DNA of 64,000 nucleotides from Psychroserpens algicola. Lineage in GTDB: Bacteria; Bacteroidota; Bacteroidia; Flavobacteriales; Flavobacteriaceae. The position numbers and the translations under genes are program-made. Below are positions 9,383-18,678 of the stretch, one piece after another. Position 1 is the stretch's first letter. Each line of letters begins with the position of its first letter. The notes beneath the pieces were generated by a model. The model was not told the origin of the DNA. It searched no databases and was given only the letters and a program-made list of their open reading frames with translations. The stretch covers positions 62,001-126,000 of the forward strand of contig NZ_JACNMJ010000006.1 of NCBI RefSeq assembly GCF_014526325.1. Direction: 5' to 3'.

Positions 9383-9494
9383 ATATATTAAATGCTTATT
9401 AACACTCGTTAATCGAGATTTAAATAATATAAAAGCCAGTTTAATTTTACTATCTGTAATGATTTCAAATTTGACTCGCTTTTGTATTAGCATT

Positions 9495-9968
9495 TTACTC
9501 TTCTTCGTTAGTTGCTTTAGTTTCAACTGGAGCAACAGCTGCTGGTTTAGAGCCTCCTCTACGACTTCTTCTCGTCGTTTTCTTCTCTTTTTTACCTGCA
9601 TTGTAGATCTCGTTGTAATCAACTAATTCTATCATTGCCATATCGGCATTATCACCAAGTCTGTTTCCTAATTTGATAATTCGTGTATAACCACCTGGAC
9701 GGTCTGCAACTTTTACAGCAACATCTCTGAATAATTCAGTAACTGCATCTTTTTGTCTTAATCTAGACATAACGATACGTCTGTTGTGTGTTGTATCTTC
9801 CTTAGATTTAGTAATCATAGGCTCTACAAATTGTTTTAAAGCTTTTGCTTTAGCAACTGTAGTATTGATACGTTTGTGCTCTATTAATGAACATGCCATG
9901 TTAGCTAACATTGCTTTTCTGTGAGCAGTCTGTCTTCCTAAATGGTTAAATTTCTTTCCGTGTCTCAT
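9495..9968 (-). CDS. rplQ: Ribosomal protein L17
   Basis: A 157-residue large-subunit protein near the peptide exit tunnel. The N-terminal signature [21 protein letters not shown] is intact and the core ends near residue 125. The last 30 or so residues form a basic run ([14 protein letters not shown]) followed by an Ala/Thr/Glu-rich end, longer than the 120-130 residues of many bacterial L17 proteins; such tails are common in Bacteroidota. It is the last gene of the alpha operon, 66 bases after rpoA. A frame inside its 3' part that also lacks stops was judged not to be a gene. Confidence 0.97.
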   Translation of the reverse strand: MRHGKKFNHLGRQTAHRKAMLANMACSLIEHKRINTTVAKAKALKQFVEPMITKSKEDTTHNRRIVMSRLRQKDAVTELFRDVAVKVADRPGGYTRIIKLGNRLGDNADMAMIELVDYNEIYNAGKKEKKTTRRSRRGGSKPAAVAPVETKATNEEE

Positions 9969-10034
9969 GACGTTTGTTTTATCATCTTGCTACCAAACTC
10001 GTAAAATCGAGGAGCAAAATATGATTGTTAAAAA

Positions 10035-11027
10035 TTAATCTTTGTCTAATTTATATTTTGCTAAATCCATTCCGAAGTTAAGACCTTTAACATTTACAAG
10101 CTCTTCAAGCTCAGTTAACGATTTCTTACCAAAGTTACGGAACTTCATTAAGTCATTTTTATTGAATGATACTAAGTCTCCAAGTGTATCTACTTCTGCT
10201 GCTTTTAAACAGTTTAATGCACGTACAGAAAGATCCATGTCAACTAATTTAGTTTTCAATAGTTGTCTCATGTGAAGTGATTCTTCATCATAAGTTTCAG
10301 TTTGTGCAATTTCATCAGCTTCAAGAGTGATACGCTCATCAGAGAATAACATGAAGTGGTGAATTAATATTTTAGCAGCTTCGGTTAAAGCATCTTTAGG
10401 TGCGATTGAACCATCTGTTTGAATTTCGAAAATTAATTTTTCAAAATCTGTTTTTTGTTCAACACGAAAGTTTTCAATACTATACTTTACATTTTTAATT
10501 GGTGTATAAATTGAATCGGTAAAGATAGTTCCGATAGGTGCAGAAGCTTTTTTGTTTTCTTCAGCAGGAACATAACCTCTACCCTTTTCGATAGTAATTT
10601 CCATGTTAATGCTCACTTTAGGATCTAAGTTACAAATGACTAAGTCTTTGTTTAATACTTGGAATCCAGAAATGAATTTTTGGAAATCACCAGCAGTGAT
10701 TTGATTTTGTCCAGAAATAGAAATTGAAACTGATTCGTTATCAACTTCATCGATTTGACGCTTAAAGTTAACTTGCTTTAAGTTTAAGATCATTTCTGTA
10801 ACATCTTCAACAACACCTGATATAGTTGAGAATTCGTGATCTACGCCTTCTATTCTAATGGATGTAATTGCGAAACCTTCTAAAGAAGATAATAACACTC
10901 GTCTGAGAGCGTTTCCTACTGTTAATCCGTAACCAGGTTCTAAAGGTCTAAACTCAAATTTACCTTCGAACTCAGTTGAATCAATCATGATTACTTTGTC
11001 GGGCTTCTGAAAATTTAATATTGCCAT
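10035..11027 (-). CDS. rpoA: RNA polymerase alpha subunit
   Basis: A 330-residue subunit that dimerises to nucleate RNA polymerase assembly. The N-terminal domain (about 1-230) has the conserved [14 protein letters not shown] segment near residues 38-51. The C-terminal domain (about 250-320) contains the helix-hairpin-helix-like [21 protein letters not shown] region used to contact activators and upstream DNA. Order rpsD-rpoA-rplQ is the usual alpha operon. It follows rpsD by 92 bases without an obvious promoter in between, so it is probably transcribed from the promoter before rpsD. Confidence 0.98.
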   Translation of the reverse strand: MAILNFQKPDKVIMIDSTEFEGKFEFRPLEPGYGLTVGNALRRVLLSSLEGFAITSIRIEGVDHEFSTISGVVEDVTEMILNLKQVNFKRQIDEVDNESVSISISGQNQITAGDFQKFISGFQVLNKDLVICNLDPKVSINMEITIEKGRGYVPAEENKKASAPIGTIFTDSIYTPIKNVKYSIENFRVEQKTDFEKLIFEIQTDGSIAPKDALTEAAKILIHHFMLFSDERITLEADEIAQTETYDEESLHMRQLLKTKLVDMDLSVRALNCLKAAEVDTLGDLVSFNKNDLMKFRNFGKKSLTELEELVNVKGLNFGMDLAKYKLDKD

Positions 11028-11119
11028 TTTTCTTCGTTTTAATTGTTATTTAGTTGCGCGGTTTAAAAGTTTGAAGAAGACTAATAAACCCTTTGGCTAA
11101 ATCCCAATATGATTAATTA

Positions 11120-11725
11120 TTATTTAGAGTAAAGTTCAACGATGTATTGTTCGTTGATATTTTCTGGAATTTGGATTCTTTCAGGAATAGAAACATAAGT
11201 TCCTTCCTTAGTATCGTTATTCCATGTGATCCATTCGTATACATTGCTAGAATTAGCTAATGAATTCTGGATAGCTTCTAAAGATTTTGATTTTTCTCTT
11301 ACAGCAACAACATCCCCAGCTTTTAATTGGTAAGAAGGAATGTTTACGATTTCACCATTTACAGTGATATGTCTGTGAGAAACTAATTGTCTTGCACCAC
11401 TACGAGATGGAGACAATCCCATTCTAAATGCAACATTATCTAAACGAGACTCACAAAGTTGAAGTAAAACTTCACCTGTAATACCTTGAGCAGCTGTTGC
11501 TTTTTTGAACATGTTTCTGAATTGCTTTTCTAATATACCATACGTATATTTAGCTTTTTGCTTTTCCATTAACTGGATAGCGTATTCAGATTTTTTTCCA
11601 CGACGCTTGTTTGCACCATGTTGACCTGGAGGATAATTTCTTTTTTCGAATGCTTTATCATCTCCGAAAATAGCTTCACCGAATTTTCGGGCTATTTTAG
11701 TTTTAGGACCAGTATATCTTGCCAT
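11120..11725 (-). CDS. rpsD: Ribosomal protein S4
   Basis: A 201-residue primary 16S rRNA-binding protein. It begins [17 protein letters not shown] and contains the S4 RNA-binding domain (about 93-155, with [13 protein letters not shown] and [16 protein letters not shown]). The N-terminal region lacks the four-cysteine zinc site of some S4 proteins. It is the first gene after a terminator-promoter pair (11827-11880) and has a leader of about 95 bases. In other bacteria S4 represses its own operon through mRNA structure, so this leader is a plausible target; that is inference. Confidence 0.98.
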   Translation of the reverse strand: MARYTGPKTKIARKFGEAIFGDDKAFEKRNYPPGQHGANKRRGKKSEYAIQLMEKQKAKYTYGILEKQFRNMFKKATAAQGITGEVLLQLCESRLDNVAFRMGLSPSRSGARQLVSHRHITVNGEIVNIPSYQLKAGDVVAVREKSKSLEAIQNSLANSSNVYEWITWNNDTKEGTYVSIPERIQIPENINEQYIVELYSK

Positions 11726-11826
11726 TTTAAAATTTGTTTTGAGAGTGTTTGTGAATTAAGGTCTTAATCTTATCCTTCGACGAACGTTGATCTCTCGTTG
11801 ATACTTGTTTATTATTTTTCAGTTTG

Positions 11827-11855
11827 CAAATTTACACATAAAAAATTAATATCAA
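11827..11855 (-). promoter_or_regulatory. Promoter of rpsD-rpoA-rplQ
   Basis: On the minus strand TTG (11855-11853), an 18-base spacer and TAAATTTG (11834-11827) fit the Bacteroidota consensus very well. The predicted start is near 11820, leaving a leader of about 95 bases before rpsD. The TTG lies inside the arm of the preceding terminator hairpin. Confidence 0.72.
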
Positions 11856-11880
11856 CTATTAAAAACAGTTGATATTAATT
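11844..11880 (-). terminator. Terminator after rpsK
   Basis: AATTAATATCAACT (11844-11857) pairs perfectly over 14 bases with AGTTGATATTAATT (11867-11880), with a 9-base loop, and on the minus strand runs into six T residues. It lies 15 bases after the rpsK stop. It implies that the spc-type transcript ends, at least in part, before rpsD. Confidence 0.75.
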
Positions 11881-11895
11881 CTTATTTGAGATAAA

Positions 11896-12279
11896 TTATA
11901 CTCTTCTTCTTTTTGGAGGTCTACATCCATTATGTGGTAATGGAGTAACATCGATAATTTCTGTTACTTCGATACCTGCATTATGAATTGATCTAATTGC
12001 AGATTCTCTACCGTTACCAGGACCTTTAACGTAAACTTTCACTTTTTTAAGTCCAGCTTCTTTTGCAACTCCAGCAGCATCTTCAGCAGCTAATTGAGCA
12101 GCATAAGGGGTGTTCTTTTTAGAACCTCTAAATCCCATTTTACCAGCTGATGACCATGAAATAACGTCACCTTTTTTGTTTGTTAAAGAGATAATGATAT
12201 TGTTGAAAGAGGCTGCTACGTGAGCTTCTCCTACAGCATCTACAATAACTTTACGTTTTTTTGTACTTGACTTTGCCAT
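11896..12279 (-). CDS. rpsK: Ribosomal protein S11
   Basis: A 127-residue protein of the small-subunit platform. The signature stretch [13 protein letters not shown] (about 83-95) and the C-terminal [18 protein letters not shown] are typical. It has 97 bases of structured leader after rpsM and is followed by a terminator, so it closes the spc-derived transcript in this organism. Length and start fit the family. Confidence 0.98.
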   Translation of the reverse strand: MAKSSTKKRKVIVDAVGEAHVAASFNNIIISLTNKKGDVISWSSAGKMGFRGSKKNTPYAAQLAAEDAAGVAKEAGLKKVKVYVKGPGNGRESAIRSIHNAGIEVTEIIDVTPLPHNGCRPPKRRRV

Positions 12280-12302
12280 ATTTTTTTAGCTTTTAGTTTT
12301 AG

Positions 12303-12376
12303 TAATAGTCGCTAGAATCCTAAACCGTTAAATTTCAAACAGATTCTTTCCAACGTCTAAAGACTAAAGACTATTA
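12303..12376 (-). promoter_or_regulatory. Nested hairpin in the rpsM-rpsK gap
   Basis: TAATAGTC (12303-12310) pairs with GACTATTA (12369-12376), and inside it AGAATC (12314-12319) pairs with GATTCT (12342-12347). Together they fill the whole 97-base gap before rpsK. This could be a protein-binding leader in the mRNA, for example for S4 or S11, but no known motif was recognised. Confidence 0.4.
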
Positions 12377-12751
12377 TTATTTAGTTGCTTTTTTCTTGTT
12401 AGCAACAGTTTTTCTTCTACCTTTTCTAGTTCTAGAGTTGTTTTTAGTTCTTTGACCTCTTAAAGGAAGTCCAGCTCTATGACGGATACCTCTGTAACAT
12501 CCAATATCCATTAATCGCTTAATGTTTAATTGTGTTTCAGAACGTAATTCACCTTCAATTGTATAAGTTCCAACAGCGTCACGGATTGCTCCAATTTGCT
12601 CATCTGTCCAATCTTGTACTTTGATGCTTTCGTCTACTTTAGCTGCTGCTAAAATTTCTTGTGCTCTACTTCTACCTACACCGTAGATATAAGTTAATGA
12701 GATCACTCCTCTTTTCTGTTTTGGTATGTCTACACCTGCAATTCTTGCCAT
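12377..12751 (-). CDS. rpsM: Ribosomal protein S13
   Basis: A 124-residue small-subunit head protein that contacts tRNA and the intersubunit bridge. It starts [15 protein letters not shown], has the helix-two-turn-helix region [12 protein letters not shown] (about 24-35) and the signature [18 protein letters not shown] (about 89-106), and ends in a basic tail. It begins 2 bases after rpmJ, which is the usual infA-rpmJ-rpsM order. Confidence 0.98.
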   Translation of the reverse strand: MARIAGVDIPKQKRGVISLTYIYGVGRSRAQEILAAAKVDESIKVQDWTDEQIGAIRDAVGTYTIEGELRSETQLNIKRLMDIGCYRGIRHRAGLPLRGQRTKNNSRTRKGRRKTVANKKKATK

Positions 12752-12753
12752 AA

Positions 12754-12870
12754 TTACCCTTGTCTTTGTTTGAATCTAGGATTCTTTTTGTTAATGACGT
12801 AAAGTCTACCTTTTCTGCGGACTAATTTACAGTCTGCACTTCTTTTTTTAATTGATGCTCTAACCTTCAT
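12754..12870 (-). CDS. rpmJ: Ribosomal protein L36
   Basis: A 38-residue gene read on the minus strand from the ATG at 12870-12868 to the TAA at 12756-12754. The product starts [20 protein letters not shown] and ends [12 protein letters not shown], which is a clear L36. It keeps only one cysteine where zinc-binding L36 has three Cys and a His, so it is the zinc-free (C-minus) form usual in Bacteroidota. It lies 4 bases after infA and 2 bases before rpsM, as expected for this cluster. Confidence 0.95.
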   Translation of the reverse strand: MKVRASIKKRSADCKLVRRKGRLYVINKKNPRFKQRQG

Positions 12871-12874
12871 CGTA

Positions 12875-13090
12875 TTAGTATCTATAAGTTATGCGAGCCT
12901 TAGTTAAATCGTAAGGACTCATTTCTAATTTTACTTTATCTCCAGGTAACAACTTAATGTAATGCATACGCATTTTACCCGAAATGTGTGCTGTCACTAT
13001 GTGACCATTTTCTAGTTCAACACGGAACATTGCATTTGATAATGCTTCTATAATTGATCCGTCTTGTTCTATTGCTGCTTGTTTTGCCAT
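12875..13090 (-). CDS. infA: Translation initiation factor IF-1
   Basis: A 71-residue S1/OB-fold protein that occupies the ribosomal A site during initiation. The sequence [29 protein letters not shown] and the ending [11 protein letters not shown] are typical. It follows secY by 87 bases. In many bacteria adk and map lie between secY and infA; both are missing here. Confidence 0.98.
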   Translation of the reverse strand: MAKQAAIEQDGSIIEALSNAMFRVELENGHIVTAHISGKMRMHYIKLLPGDKVKLEMSPYDLTKARITYRY

Positions 13091-13177
13091 ATTATATATT
13101 TTAGTGTTTCATCTTGGAAGAGCAAATACCTTGCCTAATTTTTTTTCCGAAGATTTCCCTCTAAATTAGTATTACAT

Positions 13178-14539
13178 TTAAGCTACTGCTTTTCTGTTTT
13201 TACCTGTTTTCATCAAACCATCATAGTGCTTATTGAGCAAGTATGAATTGATTTGCTGCATTGTATCTATTGCAACTCCAACCATAATTAGTAGCGATGT
13301 GCCACCAAAGAATAATGCCCATCCACCTTGAACATTCATCAATTGTACAATAATTGCTGGGAACACAGCGATTAGTGCTAAAAAGATAGAACCTGGTAAT
13401 GTTATTTGCGACATTATTTTATCTAAATATTCTGATGTTTCTGTTCCTGGTCTAATTCCTGGAATAAAACCTCCACTTCGTTTTAAATCGTCTGCCATTT
13501 TGTTCGTAGGAACAGTAATAGCTGTATAGAAATAAGTAAATATGATAATGAGCAATGCGAACACTACGTTATACCATAACCCAAATGGGTTACCGAATTC
13601 TGCTTGCATCCACTGACCGATTTCACTAGAAGACCCAAAAGATTTACCTATTAAACTTGGTACAAACATAATCGCTTGTGCAAAGATAATTGGCATTACT
13701 CCTGATGCATTTAACTTTAGTGGTAAAAACTGTCGAGATCCAAATACATTTTTCTCATATCCTCCAGAAGCTGTTCGTCTAGCATACTGTACTGCAACTT
13801 TACGTACAGCCATGACAAGCATTACAGAAGCTAGGATAATCAAGAACCATACGACAAGTTCGATTAAGATCATCATCAATCCACCATTTCCTCCACCATC
13901 TAAACGAGATGCTGCATTTTGTATAAATGATGCTGGTAAGGTTGCAATAATACCAACCATAATTAATAATGAAATACCATTACCAATACCTTTATCTGTG
14001 ATCTTTTCACCTAACCACATCGCGAAGATACATCCTGTTATTAATATAATTACAGATGATATCATAAACGTAGTTGTAGAGAATCCTGGAACTAATAATG
14101 TACTCAATGATCCTGCTCCAGATAATGTTGGCAAACTTGCTACATAACCTGGTGCTTGGAATAAACAAATCACGATGGTTAACCAACGTGTAATCTGAGT
14201 AATTTTCTTTTGACCACTAGCACCTTCTTTTTGAAGTTTTTGTAAATACGGAATAGCAATTCCCATTAACTGTACAACAATAGATGCTGAAATGTATGGC
14301 ATAATTCCCAATGCAAAAACAGAAGCATTCGCAAAAGCTCCACCAGTAAACATATTAAGAATTCCTAATATACCATCGTTAGCGCCTTGAGATAAACCTC
14401 CCAGTTGATTTGCATCAATACCTGGTAAAACAACCTGAGCACCAAAACGGTATACTAAAAGCAGACCAAGCGTAAGCATGATTCTGTCTTTCAACTCAGT
14501 TATTTTCCAAACATTTTTTAATGTATCTATAAATTTCAT
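13178..14539 (-). CDS. secY: Protein translocase subunit SecY
   Basis: A 453-residue inner-membrane protein forming the Sec channel with SecE and SecG. About ten hydrophobic segments are visible, from RIMLTLGLLLVYRFG (about 19-33) onward, with the plug region after the first helix and the conserved cytosolic loops (GEKITDKGIGNGISLLI near 178-194). The C-terminal tail is short and basic. It follows rplO by 12 bases in the normal spc order. Confidence 0.98.
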   Translation of the reverse strand: MKFIDTLKNVWKITELKDRIMLTLGLLLVYRFGAQVVLPGIDANQLGGLSQGANDGILGILNMFTGGAFANASVFALGIMPYISASIVVQLMGIAIPYLQKLQKEGASGQKKITQITRWLTIVICLFQAPGYVASLPTLSGAGSLSTLLVPGFSTTTFMISSVIILITGCIFAMWLGEKITDKGIGNGISLLIMVGIIATLPASFIQNAASRLDGGGNGGLMMILIELVVWFLIILASVMLVMAVRKVAVQYARRTASGGYEKNVFGSRQFLPLKLNASGVMPIIFAQAIMFVPSLIGKSFGSSSEIGQWMQAEFGNPFGLWYNVVFALLIIIFTYFYTAITVPTNKMADDLKRSGGFIPGIRPGTETSEYLDKIMSQITLPGSIFLALIAVFPAIIVQLMNVQGGWALFFGGTSLLIMVGVAIDTMQQINSYLLNKHYDGLMKTGKNRKAVA

Positions 14540-14551
14540 ACTAAAGTGTTC

Positions 14552-15004
14552 TTATAAAGTTACAGCTTCTCCACCTGCAGCTTCGATTGCAGCTTTTGCT
14601 GAAGCAGTAAATTTATGAGCAGTTACTGTTAATTTTGATTTTAATTCACCACGACCAAGAATTTTTACTAATTCATTCTTTCCCGCCAAACCTAGATCAA
14701 CTAGTGTTTGAAAATCAACTGCATCCTTTATTTTCTTGTTGTCTACTAACTCTTGAAGTTTATCTAAGTTGACACCTTGATATTCTACACGGTTAATATT
14801 TGTAAATCCAAATTTAGGAACTCGTCTTTGAAGTGGCATTTGACCACCTTCGAAACCTAATTTCTTAGAGTATCCTGAACGAGATTTAGCTCCTTTGTGA
14901 CCACGTGTTGCAGTACCACCTTTTCCAGAACCTTGTCCACGACCTACTCTTTTACCTTGATTCTTTGTAGAACCTTCTGCTGGTTTTAAATTACTTAAGT
15001 TCAT
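14552..15004 (-). CDS. rplO: Ribosomal protein L15
   Basis: A 150-residue large-subunit protein. The glycine- and arginine-rich N-terminal part (GKRVGRGQGSGKGGTATRG, about 18-36) penetrates the rRNA, and the C-terminal part is the globular domain. It is 9 bases after rpmD and 12 before secY, in normal spc order. Confidence 0.97.
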   Translation of the reverse strand: MNLSNLKPAEGSTKNQGKRVGRGQGSGKGGTATRGHKGAKSRSGYSKKLGFEGGQMPLQRRVPKFGFTNINRVEYQGVNLDKLQELVDNKKIKDAVDFQTLVDLGLAGKNELVKILGRGELKSKLTVTAHKFTASAKAAIEAAGGEAVTL

Positions 15005-15013
15005 TGTATCTTA

Positions 15014-15196
15014 TTATTTTGTTTCTTCAACAGAAACTAAATGTGAAACTTTACTTACCATCCCAAGAATACTTGGAGACGCATCGTGTACTTTGGTTTG
15101 ACCAATTTTATTTAAACCTAAAGATTCTAAAATTCTCTTTTGGTTTTGCGTACGATTGATTGCGCTTTTTACTTTTGTTACTTTAATCTTTGCCAT
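15014..15196 (-). CDS. rpmD: Ribosomal protein L30
   Basis: A 60-residue large-subunit protein with the L30 pattern: KVTKVKSAINRTQNQKRILESLGL followed by the IGQTKVHDASPSILGMV strand-helix. Length matches the bacterial family. It lies 11 bases after rpsE and 9 before rplO. Confidence 0.97.
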   Translation of the reverse strand: MAKIKVTKVKSAINRTQNQKRILESLGLNKIGQTKVHDASPSILGMVSKVSHLVSVEETK

Positions 15197-15207
15197 CGTC
15201 CTATTGA

Positions 15208-15732
15208 TTAACCGTTAAATACTTTTTCAAGAGAAATTCCTCTATCCTTTGCAATTGAATTTGCATCTCTTAATTGTAATAATGCATCAAAAGTTGCTTT
15301 TACTACGTTATGAGGGTTAGAAGATCCTTGAGATTTAGATAATACATCATGTACACCAACTGCTTCTAAAACTGTTCTAACAGCTCCACCAGCAATAACA
15401 CCTGTACCAGGAGCAGCAGGAATGATATTTACTCTTGCTCCACCAAATTTTCCTTTTTGTTCATGAGGTAAGGTTCCTTTGATAATAGGAATTCTCACTA
15501 AGTTTTTCTTAGCATCTTCAACTGCTTTAGCAATTGCTGTAGCTACATCCTTAGATTTTCCTAAACCGTGACCTACAACTCCGGCTTCATCACCAACCAC
15601 TACGATCGCTGAAAAACCAAAGGCTCTACCACCTTTTGTTACTTTAGTAACTCTTTGTACACCAACTAAACGATCTTTAAGATCAATTCCACTTGGTTTT
15701 ACTAATTCTGCGTTTTTATATTTTTGATACAT
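15208..15732 (-). CDS. rpsE: Ribosomal protein S5
   Basis: A 174-residue small-subunit protein affecting decoding accuracy. The N-terminal double-stranded RNA-binding domain (about 20-85, with [21 protein letters not shown]) and the C-terminal domain with the [19 protein letters not shown] stretch (about 109-127) are both intact. It is 6 bases after rplR. Confidence 0.98.
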   Translation of the reverse strand: MYQKYKNAELVKPSGIDLKDRLVGVQRVTKVTKGGRAFGFSAIVVVGDEAGVVGHGLGKSKDVATAIAKAVEDAKKNLVRIPIIKGTLPHEQKGKFGGARVNIIPAAPGTGVIAGGAVRTVLEAVGVHDVLSKSQGSSNPHNVVKATFDALLQLRDANSIAKDRGISLEKVFNG

Positions 15733-15738
15733 AGTGTC

Positions 15739-16095
15739 TTAGAATTTAAGTCCGCCTTCGCGTGCGCCTTCAGCTAATGATTTTACTCTTCCGTGATATT
15801 GGTATCCACCTCTATCAAAAGAAATAGTATTGATACCTGCTTTAATTGCTCTTTCAGCTACAGCTTTACCTACTAAGGCAGCTTTTTCTGATTTAGTTCC
15901 TTTTGCAGAAGCTACATCTTTATCTCTTGAAGATGCTGCAGCTAAAGTTTTACCTGTTACATCATCTACTACTTGAGCATAGATTTCTTTATTACTTCTG
16001 TAAACAGCTAAACGAGGTCTTGCTTCTGTTCCAGAGACAACCTTACGTATTCTGCTTTTTATTCTTAGTCTTTTTTCGTTCTTTGTTAATGCCAT
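15739..16095 (-). CDS. rplR: Ribosomal protein L18
   Basis: A 118-residue 5S rRNA-binding protein. The basic N-terminus ([18 protein letters not shown]) and the C-terminal [21 protein letters not shown] signature are typical. It lies 10 bases after rplF and 6 before rpsE. Confidence 0.98.
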   Translation of the reverse strand: MALTKNEKRLRIKSRIRKVVSGTEARPRLAVYRSNKEIYAQVVDDVTGKTLAAASSRDKDVASAKGTKSEKAALVGKAVAERAIKAGINTISFDRGGYQYHGRVKSLAEGAREGGLKF

Positions 16096-16105
16096 AACTA
16101 ATTTT

Positions 16106-16648
16106 TTAAGCTGATTTACCTGCTTTTCTTCTTAATTCTTCACCAACAAACTTGATTCCTTTTCCTTTGTAAGGTTCTGGCTTTCTAAATCCGCGAATTT
16201 TCGCAGCTACTTGACCAACTAATTGTTTATCGTGAGATGTTAATTTAACTATTGGGTTTTTACCTTTTTCTGAAATGGTTTCAATTTTAACTTCTGGTGC
16301 AACATCTAAAATAATGTTGTGAGAGAATCCTAAAGCCAAGTCTAATTTCTGACCTTGGTTAGAAGCTCTATAACCTACACCAACAAGTTCTAATTCTTTA
16401 GTCCATCCTTTAGATACACCTTCAATCATGTTGTGCATTAAAGATCTGTATAAACCGTGTTTAGCTTTTTGTTCTTTATTGTCTGCTGATCTTGTTACAA
16501 GCACGTTTCCGTCTTCAACTTTAATTTCAACAGTATCATATGGTTGTGTTAATTCACCTAATTTACCTTTTACTGTAACTACGCTATCTTTAACATCAAC
16601 AGTAACTCCTTCTGGAATTGCAACTGGATTATTTCCTATTCTTGACAT
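16106..16648 (-). CDS. rplF: Ribosomal protein L6
   Basis: A 180-residue protein with two tandem L6 domains (about 1-80 and 85-175) near the GTPase centre of the large subunit. The C-terminal signature [22 protein letters not shown] (about 157-178) is intact. It is 17 bases after rpsH. Confidence 0.98.
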   Translation of the reverse strand: MSRIGNNPVAIPEGVTVDVKDSVVTVKGKLGELTQPYDTVEIKVEDGNVLVTRSADNKEQKAKHGLYRSLMHNMIEGVSKGWTKELELVGVGYRASNQGQKLDLALGFSHNIILDVAPEVKIETISEKGKNPIVKLTSHDKQLVGQVAAKIRGFRKPEPYKGKGIKFVGEELRRKAGKSA

Positions 16649-16665
16649 GTTCTTTCTGCTTTAAA

Positions 16666-17064
16666 TTAGTAAACGTAACACAATAATTCACCGCCTACAT
16701 TTTCGCGTTGCGCCTGCTTTCCTGTAATTACACCTTTAGATGTAGAAACAATAGCAATACCTAATCCGTTAAGGATTCTTGGCATTTCATTAGCGCCAGC
16801 ATACTTACGTAAACCTGGTGTACTGATTCTTTGAATTTTTTTGATAACCGACTCTTTAGTTTCCTTGTTGTACTTTAAAGCAATCTTGATTGTTCCTTGT
16901 ACAGTAGAGTCGTCAAATTTATAACTTAAAATATATCCTTGATCGAATAATATTTTAGTCATCTCTTTCTTTAAATTAGATGCAGGAATCTCAACAACTC
17001 TATGGTTGGCTTTTACTGCATTTCTGATTCTTGTTAAAAAATCAGCAATTGGATCTGTATTCAT
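16666..17064 (-). CDS. rpsH: Ribosomal protein S8
   Basis: A 132-residue primary 16S rRNA-binding protein. It starts with TDPIADFLTRIRNA and carries the C-terminal signature GIAIVSTSKGVITGKQA (about 100-116). In enterobacteria S8 represses the spc operon by binding its mRNA. Here the gene has a 93-base gap in front with two hairpins (17084-17153), which could serve a similar role; that is inference. Confidence 0.98.
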   Translation of the reverse strand: MNTDPIADFLTRIRNAVKANHRVVEIPASNLKKEMTKILFDQGYILSYKFDDSTVQGTIKIALKYNKETKESVIKKIQRISTPGLRKYAGANEMPRILNGLGIAIVSTSKGVITGKQAQRENVGGELLCYVY

Positions 17065-17083
17065 TTATATTAATTTGCGGTAG

Positions 17084-17153
17084 TGGTTTTCGATATACAT
17101 ATCGAACCTAAAACCAATTTATAATTCTTTTTTTGAATCGTTTTTAAACGATT
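17084..17153 (-). promoter_or_regulatory. Two hairpins in the rpsN-rpsH gap
   Basis: AATCGTTT (17136-17143) pairs with AAACGATT (17146-17153), and TTCGATAT (17089-17096) pairs with ATATCGAA (17099-17106). The second is extended by TGGTT (17084-17088) with AACCA (17112-17116). They occupy the 93-base gap before rpsH and have no T-run behind them, so they look like leader structure more than terminators. No known riboswitch or protein site was recognised. Confidence 0.4.
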
Positions 17154-17157
17154 TGGT

Positions 17158-17427
17158 CTACCAAGATGCTTTTTTAACACCTGGAATCAAACCTTGGTTA
17201 GCCATCTCACGGAATGTCACACGTGAAATACCAAAAGTTCTCATATACCCTTTAGGTCTTCCTGTTAACTTACAACGGTTATGTTGACGTACAGGAGAAG
17301 CGTTTTTTGGTAACTTTTGTAATGCTTCATAATCTCCAGCTTCTTTTAAAGCTTTACGTTTTTCAGCATATTTAGCTACTGTTTTTGCTCTTTTTACCTC
17401 ACGGGCTTTCATTGATTCTTTAGCCAT
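17158..17427 (-). CDS. rpsN: Ribosomal protein S14 (zinc-free type)
   Basis: An 89-residue S14 with [15 protein letters not shown] at the start and the signature [20 protein letters not shown] (about 51-70). Only one cysteine remains where the short zinc-binding form has four, so this is the long zinc-independent type. It begins 3 bases after rplE. Confidence 0.98.
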   Translation of the reverse strand: MAKESMKAREVKRAKTVAKYAEKRKALKEAGDYEALQKLPKNASPVRQHNRCKLTGRPKGYMRTFGISRVTFREMANQGLIPGVKKASW

Positions 17428-17430
17428 ATC

Positions 17431-17982
17431 TTAGTTCTTTTGAAAAGGTAATCCCAATTCAGTTAATAACGATTTTGCTTCTTTATCTGTATCTGCAGAT
17501 GTTACAAAAGTAATATCCATACCAGAAATTTTGTTGATTTTATCAATGTTTATTTCTGGAAAGATGATTTGTTCAACAACACCTAAGTTATAATTTCCTC
17601 TACCATCAAAACCTGTTGCTTTGATACCATTAAAATCTCTAACACGTGGTAATGCAGAAGTAACTAAACGATCTAAAAACTCATACATTTGCTCTCCTCT
17701 TAACGTAACTCGTGCACCGATTGGCATACCTTTACGTAATTTAAAAGAGGCAACATCTTTTTTAGATAATGTAGCAACAGCTTTTTGACCAGATATCATT
17801 GTTAATTCATCAATAGCATGATCAATTAATTTTTTATCTGCAACAGCAGCTCCAACACCTTTAGATATTACTATCTTTTTAAGTTTAGGAACTTGCATTA
17901 CGTTTTTATATCCGAATTCTTCTGTAAGAGCAGTAACTACTTTGTCCTTGTACTCTTGTTTTAATCTTGGAATATAAGCCAT
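17431..17982 (-). CDS. rplE: Ribosomal protein L5
   Basis: A 183-residue 5S rRNA-binding protein of the central protuberance. The signature [21 protein letters not shown] (about 29-49) and the C-terminal [19 protein letters not shown] segment are typical. It follows rplX by 2 bases. Confidence 0.98.
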   Translation of the reverse strand: MAYIPRLKQEYKDKVVTALTEEFGYKNVMQVPKLKKIVISKGVGAAVADKKLIDHAIDELTMISGQKAVATLSKKDVASFKLRKGMPIGARVTLRGEQMYEFLDRLVTSALPRVRDFNGIKATGFDGRGNYNLGVVEQIIFPEINIDKINKISGMDITFVTSADTDKEAKSLLTELGLPFQKN

Positions 17983-17984
17983 AA

Positions 17985-18308
17985 CTATATTACTTCATTT
18001 GATTTTGTTGAAAATCTTACTTTCTTATCACCTTCCATTTTGTAACCTACTCTTGTTGTTTCTCCTTTAGAAGTTAACAATGATAAGTTAGACACATGTA
18101 TTGGTGCTTCTTTTTCTACAATGCCTCCTTGAGGGTTTTGTGCACTTGGTTTTGTATGTTTCTTAACCATGTTCACGCCTTCTACGATGGCTTTGTTTTT
18201 ATCCTTTAATACTTTAAGTACATTACCTTCGGTACCTTTATGGTCTCCAGCTATTACTCTTACAGTATCTCCTGATTTAATTTTAAACTTTGTCATTTTA
18301 TTAGTCAT
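17985..18308 (-). CDS. rplX: Ribosomal protein L24
   Basis: A 107-residue assembly-initiating large-subunit protein with a KOW motif ([23 protein letters not shown], about 11-33). The ATG at 18308 overlaps the rplN stop by one base (TAATG). A second ATG four codons in (18296) would give the more usual [10 protein letters not shown] start, so the true start may be there. Confidence 0.95.
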   Translation of the reverse strand: MTNKMTKFKIKSGDTVRVIAGDHKGTEGNVLKVLKDKNKAIVEGVNMVKKHTKPSAQNPQGGIVEKEAPIHVSNLSLLTSKGETTRVGYKMEGDKKVRFSTKSNEVI

Positions 18309-18676
18309 TAAAGCACTTCAGGTGCTAATGAAACGATTTTCATGAATTGTCTATCACGAAGTTCTCTAGCTACTGGTCCAAATACACGTGTTCCTCTCAT
18401 TTCTCCTGTTGGATTTAAAAGTACACATGCGTTATCATCAAATCTAATATAAGATCCGTCTGGACGTCTCACTTCTTTTTTAGTACGAACAACTACTGCT
18501 GTTGATACTGCTCCTTTTTTAATGTTTCCATTAGGAGTAGCATCTTTAACTGAGACAACAATTTTATCTCCAATAGAAGCGTATCTTCTTTTTGTACCAC
18601 CTAGAACACGGATAGTTAATACTTCCTTAGCTCCAGTGTTATCAGCTACTTTTAATCTTGATTCTTGTTGTACCAT
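18308..18676 (-). CDS. rplN: Ribosomal protein L14
   Basis: A 122-residue five-stranded barrel protein at the subunit interface. It starts [18 protein letters not shown] and carries the signature [21 protein letters not shown] (about 49-69). It begins 2 bases after rpsQ. Confidence 0.98.
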   Translation of the reverse strand: MVQQESRLKVADNTGAKEVLTIRVLGGTKRRYASIGDKIVVSVKDATPNGNIKKGAVSTAVVVRTKKEVRRPDGSYIRFDDNACVLLNPTGEMRGTRVFGPVARELRDRQFMKIVSLAPEVL

Positions 18677-18678
18677 AA

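Noticed and set aside
9374-9622. Open frame overlapping the 3' part of rplQ
   Set aside because: It is a shifted frame of the basic rplQ tail and of the terminator region, with low-complexity Lys/Arg/Leu content and no family match.
13812-14147. Long open frame on the plus strand inside secY
   Set aside because: It is antisense to a certain gene, shows codon-shadow composition and has no recognisable domain.
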